NCBI GenBank assembly: GCA_944393255.1
Contig: CALXZP010000048.1
Location: forward strand, 59,746-123,745
Length of the DNA: 64,000 nucleotides
Direction of reading: 5' to 3'
From: an uncultured Clostridia bacterium
Lineage (GTDB): Bacteria; Bacillota; Clostridia; UBA1381
The notes under the pieces were generated by a model. The model was not told the origin of the DNA and ran no database searches. It saw only the letters and a program-made list of their open reading frames with translations. Numbering within the stretch: position 1 is the stretch's first letter; each line of letters begins with the position of its first letter. A program made the translations under genes and the position numbers. This document shows positions 46,932 to 56,180 of this stretch, in pieces.

Positions 46932-48062
46932 TCAGCGCATATATCTTTTTATTGTTTCCGCTTCTGCGGCTATCTTCCGCGCCGCTTCTATGATCTCATC
47001 ATCTGTGGTGTATTGTGAAAAGCTTATCCTCACAGCGCCGGATACCGATGCGGTATCAACGCCCATGGCCGTTAATACATGGCTGGGCTGAGGTTTATGG
47101 CTTGAACATGCCGAACCTGTCGATATATAGATCTCATATCTTTCAAGCGAATGAAGCAGTATTTCCGCTTTGATCCCCGGAAAAGAGACATTCAAAACGC
47201 TTCCGGAATTAAATTCATCGGAACCGTTCACCGCAGCCCATGGTACGTATTTTAACAGCTCGTCACGCATTAAAGCACGCTTTTTGCGCATTGCTTCAGC
47301 ATCGCACACAGCCGCATCACACGAAGCACCAAAAGCAAGTATGCCCGCGGTATTTTCCGTTCCGGGTCTGATTTCATTCTGCTGTTCGCCGCCGTACAGC
47401 TGCGGGATAAGACGGGTATTACCGGTATAAAGAGCGCCGCAGCCTTTGAATCCGTGTATCTTATGTGCGCTTATTGTAACCATGTCCGCACCGAGCTCTG
47501 ACGGATAAACAGGCAGCTTGCAGAACGACTGTACGCAGTCCGAGTGAAAAATACACTTCGGCGCGGCCGTCTTTACAGCCTTAGCGATTTCCTCTATCGG
47601 CTGGATAACGCCTGTTTCATTGTTCACATGCATTATACTCACAAGGATCGTATCCGGAGTGAGTGCATTTTTTATACTCTCAACATTAACGCGTCCGTCC
47701 TTATCGGTATCGGCAAATACAACCTCGTATCCCATAGCTGCAAGCCTTTTAAATGCTTCGAGCACCGACGGATGCTCTATACCGGATGTTATCACTCTTT
47801 TGCCGGTACGCTTCATTGCATCTGCCACGCCGAATATTGCAAGGTTATTCGCTTCAGTGCCTCCCGAAGTAAAATAAATATGCTTTTTATCAACCTTAAG
47901 TCTGCTTGCTAAAGTCGATCTTGCTTCATTGATGAGCTTTTCGGCTCTCAGACCCAAACCATGCAGCGATGATGGATTTCCGAATTCTTCCGAAGCTTTG
48001 ATGACCGCTTCGACCGCCTCCCTGCAAGGCTTTGTAGTAGCGGCATTATCAAGATATATCAT
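46932..48062 (-). CDS. Cysteine desulfurase (NifS/IscS family)
   Basis: A 376-residue PLP-dependent class V aminotransferase-fold enzyme that takes sulfur from cysteine. YLDNAATT opens the protein; PLP Lys201 lies in SAHKIHGFKG, and the persulfide-forming Cys319 in STGSACSS. Its position directly before thiI, as in Bacillus nifZ-thiI, indicates a dedicated sulfur donor for tRNA thiolation. It could also serve Fe-S cluster assembly, but no iscU is nearby. It begins 12 bases after the thiN stop on the same strand. Confidence 0.94.
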   Translation of the reverse strand: MIYLDNAATTKPCREAVEAVIKASEEFGNPSSLHGLGLRAEKLINEARSTLASRLKVDKKHIYFTSGGTEANNLAIFGVADAMKRTGKRVITSGIEHPSVLEAFKRLAAMGYEVVFADTDKDGRVNVESIKNALTPDTILVSIMHVNNETGVIQPIEEIAKAVKTAAPKCIFHSDCVQSFCKLPVYPSELGADMVTISAHKIHGFKGCGALYTGNTRLIPQLYGGEQQNEIRPGTENTAGILAFGASCDAAVCDAEAMRKKRALMRDELLKYVPWAAVNGSDEFNSGSVLNVSFPGIKAEILLHSLERYEIYISTGSACSSHKPQPSHVLTAMGVDTASVSGAVRISFSQYTTDDEIIEAARKIAAEAETIKRYMR

Positions 48063-48073
48063 TGCACTGCTCC

Positions 48074-48679
48074 TTATTCTCCGTTATTTATCAGTACTAT
48101 TCCCATACCGCTTTGAACTGAGATCCTGCACAGATCGCTTGTTATGACATTGCTGTTCCCGCGGCTGTGTCCGAAAAACAGTGTTTCACCGTGCAAAGGA
48201 TATTCCAGTCCTTCAGTCTCTATCCCTTTCAGATCTCCCGATACCGGTATGATAGATAGTGTTTTTCCTTTTTTGCCTTTGATGATCAATTCGCTGCGAA
48301 CCAAATATATTTCATTGTGATCATCTGCCATATATATATTAGCCGGTTTCGTCAGAAGAAAAATATTCGTGAGCGTATGGTCTATACGTGTTCCCGTCAT
48401 TCCGAGCAGAAGTATCTCGTCATAGCCTTGCTCAATAGCATGATCTACCGCAAGCTCCCCGTCTGTAAAATCCTTGCGTTTGGGATAAACATAAGTCATG
48501 ACGGATCCATCTTTTTCTGAGGAATCAAAATCACCTATGGCAATATCAGGTGTGATCCCCATTTTCGCCGCATGCTTCAGTCCGCCGTCAGCACAGATAA
48601 TAATATCATCGGTATGTATAAGCGAACGAATATAGCTATGATCGCATATTGTTCCGTTTCCGATTATCACAGCCCGCAT
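48074..48679 (-). CDS. thiN: Thiamine pyrophosphokinase
   Basis: A 201-residue thiamine diphosphokinase that converts thiamine directly to its diphosphate with ATP. Motifs: ICADGGLKHA, PDIAIGDFDS, KDFTDGELAVDHAIE, GMTGTRIDHTLTN, and a C-terminal beta domain with LKGIETEGLEYPL. It overlaps rpe by 13 bases. It follows the prkC-rsgA-rpe genes as in most Clostridia and Bacilli. The product is the cofactor of the split transketolase encoded elsewhere in the window. Confidence 0.94.
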   Translation of the reverse strand: MRAVIIGNGTICDHSYIRSLIHTDDIIICADGGLKHAAKMGITPDIAIGDFDSSEKDGSVMTYVYPKRKDFTDGELAVDHAIEQGYDEILLLGMTGTRIDHTLTNIFLLTKPANIYMADDHNEIYLVRSELIIKGKKGKTLSIIPVSGDLKGIETEGLEYPLHGETLFFGHSRGNSNVITSDLCRISVQSGMGIVLINNGE

Positions 48680-49314
48680 TTTTCAGTCAATTCCTTTATG
48701 TTTTTTTCTATTTCGCCGCAGAACACGGCTGTTCCGGCAACTATAACATTGGCCCCGGCCTTGATAGGTCTGTATACATTATCCTTTGTAATGCCTCCGT
48801 CTACCTGAATATCTATCCGTTCGCCGCCGGCTTCACGTATCGTTGAGATCTTTTTTTCTATATCCTGCATATATTTCTGACCGCCGTAGCCCGGCTCGAC
48901 CGTCATGCAAAGCACCATATCAAGCTTATCAAGATACGGCATAACTGCTTCTGCTCCCGTTCCGGGACTGAGAGCCATTCCGGCCCGCTTGCCGCGCGAC
49001 TTTATAAGCTCTATACATTCCGAGGCATTCTGAGCAGCTTCGGCGTGAAATGTTATTATATCCGCTCCGGCTTTAATAAATCTTTCTATATACAGCTCCG
49101 GCTTTGATATCATAAGGTGCACATCAAAAACGATATTCGTATACTTTCGTATCGACTGTACCAATGTCAGCCCAAAACTTATATTCGGCACGAATACCCC
49201 ATCCATAACGTCTATGTGCAAGTACGGAGCCCCGGCTCTTTCCACAGAGCTGATCTGTTTCCCAAGCTCCCAAAAATCAGCCGATAGGATCGATGGTGAT
49301 ATTTTTATTTCCAT
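48667..49314 (-). CDS. rpe: Ribulose-phosphate 3-epimerase
   Basis: A 215-residue TIM-barrel epimerase interconverting ribulose-5-phosphate and xylulose-5-phosphate. Motifs: ISPSILSADF, LHIDVMDGVFVPN, VFDVHLMI, TFHAEA, MTVEPGYGGQKY, and QVDGGI. The length is normal. The gene overlaps rsgA by ten bases and thiN by 13, so it is part of the same transcript. It links the pentose phosphate pathway to the transketolase in the xylan cassette. Confidence 0.96.
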   Translation of the reverse strand: MEIKISPSILSADFWELGKQISSVERAGAPYLHIDVMDGVFVPNISFGLTLVQSIRKYTNIVFDVHLMISKPELYIERFIKAGADIITFHAEAAQNASECIELIKSRGKRAGMALSPGTGAEAVMPYLDKLDMVLCMTVEPGYGGQKYMQDIEKKISTIREAGGERIDIQVDGGITKDNVYRPIKAGANVIVAGTAVFCGEIEKNIKELTEKCGL

Positions 49315-50165
49315 TCCTTCTTACCTTTCTGGATCGTATACAGCTCCTTATATGAACTGTAACGCGACTCCGCTATCTCGTTCCTTTCTACCATAGCCTT
49401 AACGGCACAATCCGGCTCGCCGATATGTGCACAGCCTCTGAACCTGCATCCGGGCGACGCTGCCGCTATTTCGGGAAAGCACTGCTCCAGTCTTTCAAGA
49501 GGTATATCCTCCGCCTCTACGGACGAAAATCCCGGGGTGTCGAGCACATAACCGCCTCCGCTTACCGGGAACAGCTCCACATGCCGCGTAGTATGCCTGC
49601 CGCGGCTTATTTTTTCCGAAACTGTACCGGTCTCAAGTTCTGTCCCCGTCAGTATAGTCAGAATACTTGATTTTCCAACTCCGCTGACCCCGGCGAACGC
49701 GGCTATTTTGCCTCGTATAATGTCCAGAAGCTCATCCATGCCTAAATCATTTTGTGCGCTTACGGAGACGGTCTTATATCCCGCATTCCTGTATATTTTC
49801 TCAAGCCCGCTGCTGTCGGCAAGATCTGTCTTGTTTATGCATACTACAGCCTCGATATCATTGATCTCAGCATTCACAAGCATTTTATCGATAAGCGCCG
49901 TATTCGGATCGGGACTTTTTGCCGCAGCAACGACAACTACTATATCTATATTCGCTACCGGAGGCCGTATCAGCTTTGTCCTTCGCGGATATATCTCGCA
50001 GATAGATCCCTTCCCGTTTTTGACCTCTATCTCCACTTCATCGCCTATCATAGGCGTCACACGCTCTTTACGGAATTTTCCGCGGGCTTTACATTCTATT
50101 GCCTCACCGGTACCGGTCCTTACATAGTAAAAACCGCCTATGCCCTTATATATTATTCCTCTCAT
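49305..50165 (-). CDS. rsgA: Ribosome small-subunit GTPase RsgA
   Basis: A 286-residue circularly permuted GTPase for late 30S assembly. An OB-fold domain (about 1-65) is followed by the GTPase with G4 NKTDL ahead of G1 GVSGVGKSS and G3 DTPGFS, and then a C-terminal zinc knuckle (CRFRGCAHIGEPDCAV). The start is set at the ATG at 50165, which follows the prkC stop as TGATATG. An upstream in-frame GTG at 50189 would overlap prkC by 23 bases and has a poor ribosome site. It is coupled to the kinase gene; in Firmicutes PrkC is reported to phosphorylate RsgA. Confidence 0.95.
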   Translation of the reverse strand: MRGIIYKGIGGFYYVRTGTGEAIECKARGKFRKERVTPMIGDEVEIEVKNGKGSICEIYPRRTKLIRPPVANIDIVVVVAAAKSPDPNTALIDKMLVNAEINDIEAVVCINKTDLADSSGLEKIYRNAGYKTVSVSAQNDLGMDELLDIIRGKIAAFAGVSGVGKSSILTILTGTELETGTVSEKISRGRHTTRHVELFPVSGGGYVLDTPGFSSVEAEDIPLERLEQCFPEIAAASPGCRFRGCAHIGEPDCAVKAMVERNEIAESRYSSYKELYTIQKGKKEWK

Positions 50166-50166
50166 A

Positions 50167-52317
50167 TCAGAATGTAAGTGTTTTGTCACTGACCTTAGCG
50201 CCGTCTATATAAGCCTGTACGCTGACGCTTCCTCCGCTTGACGGTATCTCTACGGTCACAGCCCCCTCTGTTTTTGAATGGACTGCATTGTGTATCACTT
50301 CTCCGTTGGCAACGACTTCTACATTGACAGTATCGTTTGCCGCATCCGGTATTCTGACAGTAAACAGCTGCGTACTGCCGCTTGCGGTTTCTCCCGATCC
50401 GTTATTGTCAGTACCGGCTGATGAAGCTTCCTGCTCTGTGCCTCCATCTTCACCGTCCGACGGCTGCGAAACAGCTTCTGACCCCTCATTCTCCGTTTCT
50501 TCATCCGATGTTTCTTCACCGTTACCGCCGTTTGCCTCTATTTCCTCTCTGTACTCCGAACCGAGCGTTGTTGCGCTGCTTCCGCTGGACAGTACAATTG
50601 TGACGCTTGACGCCTCTCGTACTGTCGTTCCTTCCGCAGGGCTTTGCATGATGACCGTGCCTTCCGGACTGTCTGACGGCATATATGTCACAGTGCCTAT
50701 CCCCAGTCCGCTCATTCCAAGCGTGCTTTCCGCATTGTCTCTGTACATTCCCATCACGCTCGGTACCGATACTGTATTTCTTACAGTGTTTTCGGTTTCC
50801 GGACCTACGCTTACATGAAGTGTGACGATATCTCCGGAATTTATGTGTGTTCCGGCAAGAGGAGTCTGTCTTATAACGTATCCTGCCGATATTTCATTGC
50901 TTGCTTCGGATACGATCCTGTACGTAAGCGTTTCAGCTTCTATCTTATCGCCTGCCTCGTCTACAGCAAGATGAGTAACATCCGGTACAGCTATTCCGCC
51001 TCCGGAGGTACCAAGAGATACTATAAGCTTTATCGGCTCAGATCTGGGAGATTCCGTATCCGGCTCCGGCAGCTGTGAGATAACGTAGTTTTCCTGAACA
51101 GTATCAGAAAGAGAGTATTCGATCTCATCGCTTATGGTATATCCCGAATTTGCGGCTTCCGTTCTCGCGTCCTCAAGGCTCATATTGCGAAGATCCGGAA
51201 CTGTATTGGACGTCGGTTTAAACAGCACGAATATTGCTATTACAGCCGCCGCCATTATGATACCGATAGTTGAAAGCGCAAGTACGACCGAATTCCTGTC
51301 CGCCCTGCGGTTTCTTTTCTTTTTTGTCCCTTGTTTTTTATTTGCATCTGTCTGCGGCGGTGTTTTTTTCGGACGCGGCTTCACCTGCTTGTCACCGTTT
51401 TGAGTATCGCGCTTGATCTCCGGAAGCTCAAAGTCATCTACGGTTTGAGCTTCTTCCGTACCCTCCCGCGACGGAAGCGGCTCATCCGCAAGAACGGCAC
51501 GAAGATCTTCAAGTAGATCCTGCATAGTCAGATACCGCTTGGCCTGGTCGCGGCTCATAGCCTTCATGGTCACATACGCAAGATCTGCCGGTATATCCAT
51601 ATTGACGCACTTCACATTGATCGGTTCCTCTTCGATGTGCATAAGAGCGACCGAGACAGGCGAATCACCGTCAAACGGAACTCTTCCTGCCAGCATTTCG
51701 TATAGAACTATACCGAGCGAATATATATCCGAACGGAAATCCGTATAACCGCCGCGTGCCTGCTCCGGAGATATATAATGAACACTGCCGAGAGCCGTAC
51801 CGCCGGCAATGGTTTTATCCGTTTCCATAGCCTTTGCTATACCGAAGTCTGTGACCTTCAAAACGCCGCCGGGCGCCATTATTATATTCTGCGGCTTGAT
51901 ATCACGGTGTATTATGCCGCGTTCATGCGCCGCCTGTATACCCTGCCCGATCTGTATGGCATAATCGCATGCTTCCTGCCACGGCAGGCGGGGATGCTTC
52001 TTTATGTATTCCTTAAGCGTTATCCCGTCTACCAGCTCCATGACCATATAGTTAAGTCCGTCCTGTTCGCATACGTCGTATACCGACACAACATTCGGAT
52101 GAACAAGGCTTGCCGAAGAACGAGCTTCCTTTATAAAGTTTGATACTATTTCTTGTTTTTCCTCAAAATTTTCTCTAAGTATTTTTATTGCAACATCACG
52201 GTCGAGCACCTTATCATGCGCCTTGTAGACCATAGCCATACCGCCGGCTCCGATCTTAGTCAGAACATCGTATCTATCATTCAAAATGCTGCCGGCAAGA
52301 TTTTCAGCATTCAGCAT
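50167..52317 (-). CDS. prkC: Membrane Ser/Thr kinase with PASTA repeats (PrkC/StkP)
   Basis: A 716-residue eukaryotic-type kinase. The cytoplasmic kinase domain (about 16-275) has GAGGMAMVY, Lys45, HRD at 137-139, DFG, and the SPEQARGG activation-segment end. A basic linker, one transmembrane helix (about 345-368) and three PASTA domains (about 370-582) that sense peptidoglycan fragments follow. Then come an acidic Ser/Gly-rich stretch (about 583-645) and a small beta domain at the C-terminus. The last two parts are extra relative to Bacillus PrkC. AGGAG precedes the ATG. It overlaps the phosphatase gene by 14 bases. It governs cell-wall, dormancy and division signalling in relatives. Confidence 0.96.
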   Translation of the reverse strand: MLNAENLAGSILNDRYDVLTKIGAGGMAMVYKAHDKVLDRDVAIKILRENFEEKQEIVSNFIKEARSSASLVHPNVVSVYDVCEQDGLNYMVMELVDGITLKEYIKKHPRLPWQEACDYAIQIGQGIQAAHERGIIHRDIKPQNIIMAPGGVLKVTDFGIAKAMETDKTIAGGTALGSVHYISPEQARGGYTDFRSDIYSLGIVLYEMLAGRVPFDGDSPVSVALMHIEEEPINVKCVNMDIPADLAYVTMKAMSRDQAKRYLTMQDLLEDLRAVLADEPLPSREGTEEAQTVDDFELPEIKRDTQNGDKQVKPRPKKTPPQTDANKKQGTKKKRNRRADRNSVVLALSTIGIIMAAAVIAIFVLFKPTSNTVPDLRNMSLEDARTEAANSGYTISDEIEYSLSDTVQENYVISQLPEPDTESPRSEPIKLIVSLGTSGGGIAVPDVTHLAVDEAGDKIEAETLTYRIVSEASNEISAGYVIRQTPLAGTHINSGDIVTLHVSVGPETENTVRNTVSVPSVMGMYRDNAESTLGMSGLGIGTVTYMPSDSPEGTVIMQSPAEGTTVREASSVTIVLSSGSSATTLGSEYREEIEANGGNGEETSDEETENEGSEAVSQPSDGEDGGTEQEASSAGTDNNGSGETASGSTQLFTVRIPDAANDTVNVEVVANGEVIHNAVHSKTEGAVTVEIPSSGGSVSVQAYIDGAKVSDKTLTF

Positions 52318-53062
52318 TCGTCATCTCTCCTTCCATTACTACCGCGGTTATGTTATCGTTCCCGCCCCTGTCTTTAGCCATTTCTACAAGCGTTTCCGCA
52401 CATTCCAAAGGCGATCCCCTGCGCACTGCTTCAACCAGCTCCTGATCCCCTATTTCATCTATCAGTCCGTCGGAACAGAGCAGCAATCTTTCTCCGTTGT
52501 ACGGCTTTACTCCTGTATCTACCTTTACCGTACTCTCAACACCCATTGCTCTTGTGATTATATTTCTCCGCGGATGATGCTTTGCCTCCTCCGGTGTTAT
52601 CTGTCCGAGCTTCACAAGCTCCTGAACATATGAATGATCGCGCGTTATCTGGCATATGCCGTCTCCTATCATGTATGCCCTCGAATCACCTACATGGGCA
52701 TATATCACAAACCCTCCGCGCAGCATGCATAACGTTGCGGTAGTACCCATACCCATAACGCTCTCGTTTTTACAGGAATATTCGTAAATTTTTGTGTTGG
52801 CATATAAAAAGCCTTGTCTTATGACTTCCATGACCTGAAACCTGTCCATCTCCGGCTCCATATGCTTTTCAATATGACCGCTTATACATTCAACAGCCAA
52901 AGAGCTTGCCACTTCTCCCGCAAGATGACCACCCATGCCGTCCGCTACGATAGCATAAGTGTACTCGTCTGTCACAACGGTTTTATAGCAGTCCTCATTG
53001 ATTTTTCTTACTTTACCCACATCTGTCAATGCTCCGACTCCCAATTCAGCACCTTCTTTCAC
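52304..53062 (-). CDS. stp: PP2C-type Ser/Thr phosphatase (Stp/PrpC)
   Basis: A 252-residue PPM-family phosphatase that reverses PrkC phosphorylation. Motifs: GKVRKINEDCY, VADGMGGHLAGEVAS with the metal-binding Asp, HVGDSRAYMI, TRDHSYVQEL, LLCSDGL and GGNDNITAVV. The start is GTG at 53062; an in-frame stop lies just upstream, so no longer form is possible, and the ribosome site is weak. It lies 35 bases after rlmN and overlaps prkC, the standard order in Firmicutes. Confidence 0.95.
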   Translation of the reverse strand: MKEGAELGVGALTDVGKVRKINEDCYKTVVTDEYTYAIVADGMGGHLAGEVASSLAVECISGHIEKHMEPEMDRFQVMEVIRQGFLYANTKIYEYSCKNESVMGMGTTATLCMLRGGFVIYAHVGDSRAYMIGDGICQITRDHSYVQELVKLGQITPEEAKHHPRRNIITRAMGVESTVKVDTGVKPYNGERLLLCSDGLIDEIGDQELVEAVRRGSPLECAETLVEMAKDRGGNDNITAVVMEGEMTNAEC

Positions 53063-53097
53063 GTATGCGGCATGGCCGCATCCAATTCACCTATCTA

Positions 53098-54135
53098 TTA
53101 TTCTCCGTCTTTTATACCTGCGGCACGCTTGCGCAGCTGTCCGCATGACGCCGCTATATCCGCACCCAGCTCGCGCCTTACGGTCGCATTGACCCCGCGC
53201 GAAGTAAGCCTGTGCAGGAACGCATCTATTTCCGACCTGCTTCCCTTTCTGTAGTCACGCTCCTCCACCTTGTTGACAGGTATGAGATTTACATGAGCGT
53301 GAAGAGGCCTTACGATGGACGCAAGCTCATCGGCGTTTTCCATACTGTCATTAACGCCCCTTATGAGTGCATATTCAAAGCTGATCCTCCGTTTTGTGCG
53401 GTCCGCATAAAACGCGCAGGCCTTTATCAGCTCATCCATACTGTATCTTAGGCTGACAGGCATTATAGTCCGTCTGATACCGTCATTTGGCGCATGAAGC
53501 GATATCGTCAGTGTTATCGGAATATTTTTCTCGGCAAGTCTGTATATGCCCGGAACTATCCCGCATGTCGAAAGCGTTATATGCCTGTAGCCTATATTTT
53601 TTCCTTTTTCATTGTTTATATTATGCAGAAATTTGATAACATTGTCATAATTATCGAGAGGTTCTCCGATACCCATAAGCACTATATTTGAAATACGTTC
53701 GCCCATATCCTTTTCGGCAAAGATCACCTGATCCAGTATCTCGCCGGCTGTAAGCGAACGGTACAGCCCGCCTATCGTTGACGCGCAAAAGCGGCATCCC
53801 ATACGGCAGCCTATCTGCGACGATATACATATAGTCGAACCGTGATGATAGCGCATGACAACGCTTTCTATACAATTGCCGTCCGGCAGACGGAACAGGT
53901 ATTTTACAGTTCCGTCTACTGCGGATACATACTTTTCCTCGATCGCAAGAGACGAGACAAAGCTTACTTTGCCAAGTTTTTCACGAAGCGGTTTTGATAT
54001 ATCCGTCATTTCATCAAAGCCTGTAACGCCAAGCTGCAGCCATTTAAATATCTGTGCTGCACGGAATTTCTTTTCCCCCATGGATAGCAGGAGCTCTTCG
54101 AGCTCACCGTATTCCAGATCCTTTAAGTTTATCAC
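53098..54135 (-). CDS. rlmN: 23S rRNA/tRNA adenine-C2 methyltransferase RlmN
   Basis: A 345-residue radical-SAM enzyme that methylates A2503 of 23S rRNA and A37 of some tRNAs. The [4Fe-4S] cysteines are C110, C114 and C117 in CRMGCRFC. GIGEPLDN, LSTCG, SLHAPND and the closing VRRELGADIAASCGQL, which carries a catalytic Cys, are present. The start is GTG at 54135, overlapping the rsmB stop as GTGA and preceded by GGAG. The frame stays open to a TTG at 54156, but that lies upstream of the ribosome site and adds residues not usual for the family. Confidence 0.95.
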   Translation of the reverse strand: MINLKDLEYGELEELLLSMGEKKFRAAQIFKWLQLGVTGFDEMTDISKPLREKLGKVSFVSSLAIEEKYVSAVDGTVKYLFRLPDGNCIESVVMRYHHGSTICISSQIGCRMGCRFCASTIGGLYRSLTAGEILDQVIFAEKDMGERISNIVLMGIGEPLDNYDNVIKFLHNINNEKGKNIGYRHITLSTCGIVPGIYRLAEKNIPITLTISLHAPNDGIRRTIMPVSLRYSMDELIKACAFYADRTKRRISFEYALIRGVNDSMENADELASIVRPLHAHVNLIPVNKVEERDYRKGSRSEIDAFLHRLTSRGVNATVRRELGADIAASCGQLRKRAAGIKDGE

Positions 54136-55403
54136 TGTATCTTCTCCAGTCGGCAAATATAAAAGCCATCCGTTCCGTCCGTATCCGGATAGAACGTCTT
54201 TTCATACGTTTTCTTAAAATTGTCATGTTCGGCGAGAAAATCGCCGGTAATATCTTCATTTTCAGCCCTGTTGACAGTGCATGTGGAATAAACAAGCTTA
54301 CCGCCGGGCTTAACATATGCCGCCCCGTTATTTAAAATACTGCTCTGTAATGGATACAAAGCTGATATATCTGTTTTTCTGAGCTTTATGTCCGGCTTGC
54401 GCCGTATTATCCCCAGCCCGGAGCACGGTACGTCGCAAAGCACTCTGTCGAAGCTTTCTTTATGTTCCGCGTTATACACTGCGGCATCTGCAAGGCGAGC
54501 CGTTATCGAACGTATCCCCAGGCGTGCGGCAGAATCTTCTATAAGCTTGAGCTTATGCGGATATATGTCGCAAGACAGGATAGTTCCTTTATCGTCTGTC
54601 AGCTCCGCTATATGCGCAGACTTCCCTCCCGGCGCCGCGCACATATCAAGCACCTTTGATCCCGGTTTCGGATCGAGTATCAATGCCGCATTATATGCGC
54701 CCGGATCCTGTACGCTGAAAAAGCCTGAGCGGTACAGCTCGGAATTTCCAACGTCAAAGCCCTCGGCTTTAACAAGCGCTCCGCCCATGCACTCCGACAC
54801 GATTCCGTCCGCCGAAAGCTTTTCTGCAAGCTCGGCGGCGCTGTTTTTCAGTATGTTCGCACGAAGCATAAGCGGCGGCGCTTCATTGAGCGCATTCATA
54901 AGCGTTTCTGCTCTCTCACTGCCGAAATTCGATATGAAGAGCCTGGTCATTTCCGTACTGAACGAATAGCATACCGATAAATGACCTACAGTGTCCTCCG
55001 GATATGTAACGGCACATCCATCGCGGCAAAACGAGCGCAGGATGCCGTTCACAAATTTATCCGTGCCGGGACGTCCGTATTTCTTTGCCAATATAACGCT
55101 CTCATTTACCGCAGCGTGCGCCGGTATCCTGTCGGTATACATTAGCTGATATATACCCATTTCAAGTATAAGCTTGATATAATGTGAAATTTTTTTCAGC
55201 TTCAGCCTGGAATATTTCTTGATCACATATTCAAGCGTAAAATGACGTGAGACGACTCCGTAGACCAGATTGGTTATCATGCTCCTGTCCTGCGCGCTTA
55301 TATCTTTGTGACTGTTAAAAGTCTTTTTGAGCGCAAGATTTGAGTATGCCTCCTTATAAAATATCTCGTAAAGCGTATTCAGCGCCAGTTCTCTTTCATT
55401 CAT
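54132..55403 (-). CDS. rsmB: 16S rRNA m5C967 methyltransferase RsmB
   Basis: A 423-residue enzyme. An N-terminal NusB-like RNA-binding domain (about 1-140, opening MNERELALNTLYEI) is followed by a Rossmann methyltransferase with VLDMCAAPGGKS, DVPCSGLG (Cys) and VYSTCTV (catalytic Cys). It methylates C967 of 16S rRNA. The start is ATG at 55403, sharing one base with the stop of the metallopeptidase gene and preceded by GGAG. The open frame extends another 390 bases upstream inside that gene, but this is an overlap shadow. It lies directly after fmt-yugP and before rlmN, the usual order. Confidence 0.94.
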   Translation of the reverse strand: MNERELALNTLYEIFYKEAYSNLALKKTFNSHKDISAQDRSMITNLVYGVVSRHFTLEYVIKKYSRLKLKKISHYIKLILEMGIYQLMYTDRIPAHAAVNESVILAKKYGRPGTDKFVNGILRSFCRDGCAVTYPEDTVGHLSVCYSFSTEMTRLFISNFGSERAETLMNALNEAPPLMLRANILKNSAAELAEKLSADGIVSECMGGALVKAEGFDVGNSELYRSGFFSVQDPGAYNAALILDPKPGSKVLDMCAAPGGKSAHIAELTDDKGTILSCDIYPHKLKLIEDSAARLGIRSITARLADAAVYNAEHKESFDRVLCDVPCSGLGIIRRKPDIKLRKTDISALYPLQSSILNNGAAYVKPGGKLVYSTCTVNRAENEDITGDFLAEHDNFKKTYEKTFYPDTDGTDGFYICRLEKIQ

Positions 55404-56155
55404 CAGTCGCGTCTCCTGCTGTTGTTTATTATCAGAAGCAGTCGGAACAGCTGCAGCGCGGTAGAGGCAACGGAAGCAAAATATGTCATAGCCGCCGCAG
55501 CAAGTACCTTCTTTGCGTCTGCAAGCTCGTCGCTGTCGAGCAAATTCATGGATTCTAGAGTTTTTATCGCTCTGCTGCTTGCGTTTGTTTCGGTAGGAAG
55601 CGTTATTATCTGAAAAGCCAGAACAGCGCCGAATAAAGCTGCGCCGAGATAAGCCAATCCCGTGGCTCCGAGAATTATACCGATAATGATAACGGGTATT
55701 GACGCATACGAGCATATGTTCACAAACGGAACTATCCCGTTCCTGATCTTTATCGGCACATACCCTACCTGATGCTGCACCGCGTGACCGCACTCATGCG
55801 CTGCAACGCCCAGCGCCGCAATAGAGGTGGAATTGAATGTAGAGTCGGACAGTCTGATGACATTTTCCTTTGGACTGAAATGATCCGTCAAATTACCCGA
55901 CACCCGCTCTATGCTTATATTATAAAGACCGTTCGCATCAAGTATCTTCCTTGCGGTCTCCGCCGCAGTTATACCGCGTCTCGATCCGATCTTGTCATAT
56001 TTACTGAACGTTCTTTTAACGTTGGCCGATGCGATAAGCGTTATCACAAGCCCTATCAGAACAAGTATATATGTCGGATCATACAGACCGTAAAACATGC
56101 CGCCGCCCATTCCGTAAAATCCGCTGTCATATGACGCTGCCAATGCTGTTATCAT
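55403..56155 (-). CDS. Membrane neutral zinc metallopeptidase (YugP family)
   Basis: A 250-residue integral membrane protein of the Zn-peptidase_2 (YugP) family. It has an N-terminal membrane segment (about 28-46), a zinc motif HECGHAVQHQ in the middle (about 118-128), two or three hydrophobic segments after it, and a C-terminal helix pair. The substrate is unknown in all species; it is commonly placed in the fmt-rsmB operon of Firmicutes. It is tightly coupled to rsmB (TGATG) and lies 25 bases behind fmt. Confidence 0.9.
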   Translation of the reverse strand: MITALAASYDSGFYGMGGGMFYGLYDPTYILVLIGLVITLIASANVKRTFSKYDKIGSRRGITAAETARKILDANGLYNISIERVSGNLTDHFSPKENVIRLSDSTFNSTSIAALGVAAHECGHAVQHQVGYVPIKIRNGIVPFVNICSYASIPVIIIGIILGATGLAYLGAALFGAVLAFQIITLPTETNASSRAIKTLESMNLLDSDELADAKKVLAAAAMTYFASVASTALQLFRLLLIINNSRRRD

Positions 56156-56180
56156 TCAAACATCTCCCTTTCAAGCATTT

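Noticed and set aside
55404..55793. N-terminal extension of the rsmB frame by 130 codons
   Set aside because: It lies wholly inside the metallopeptidase gene, and the family start with its own ribosome site is at 55403.
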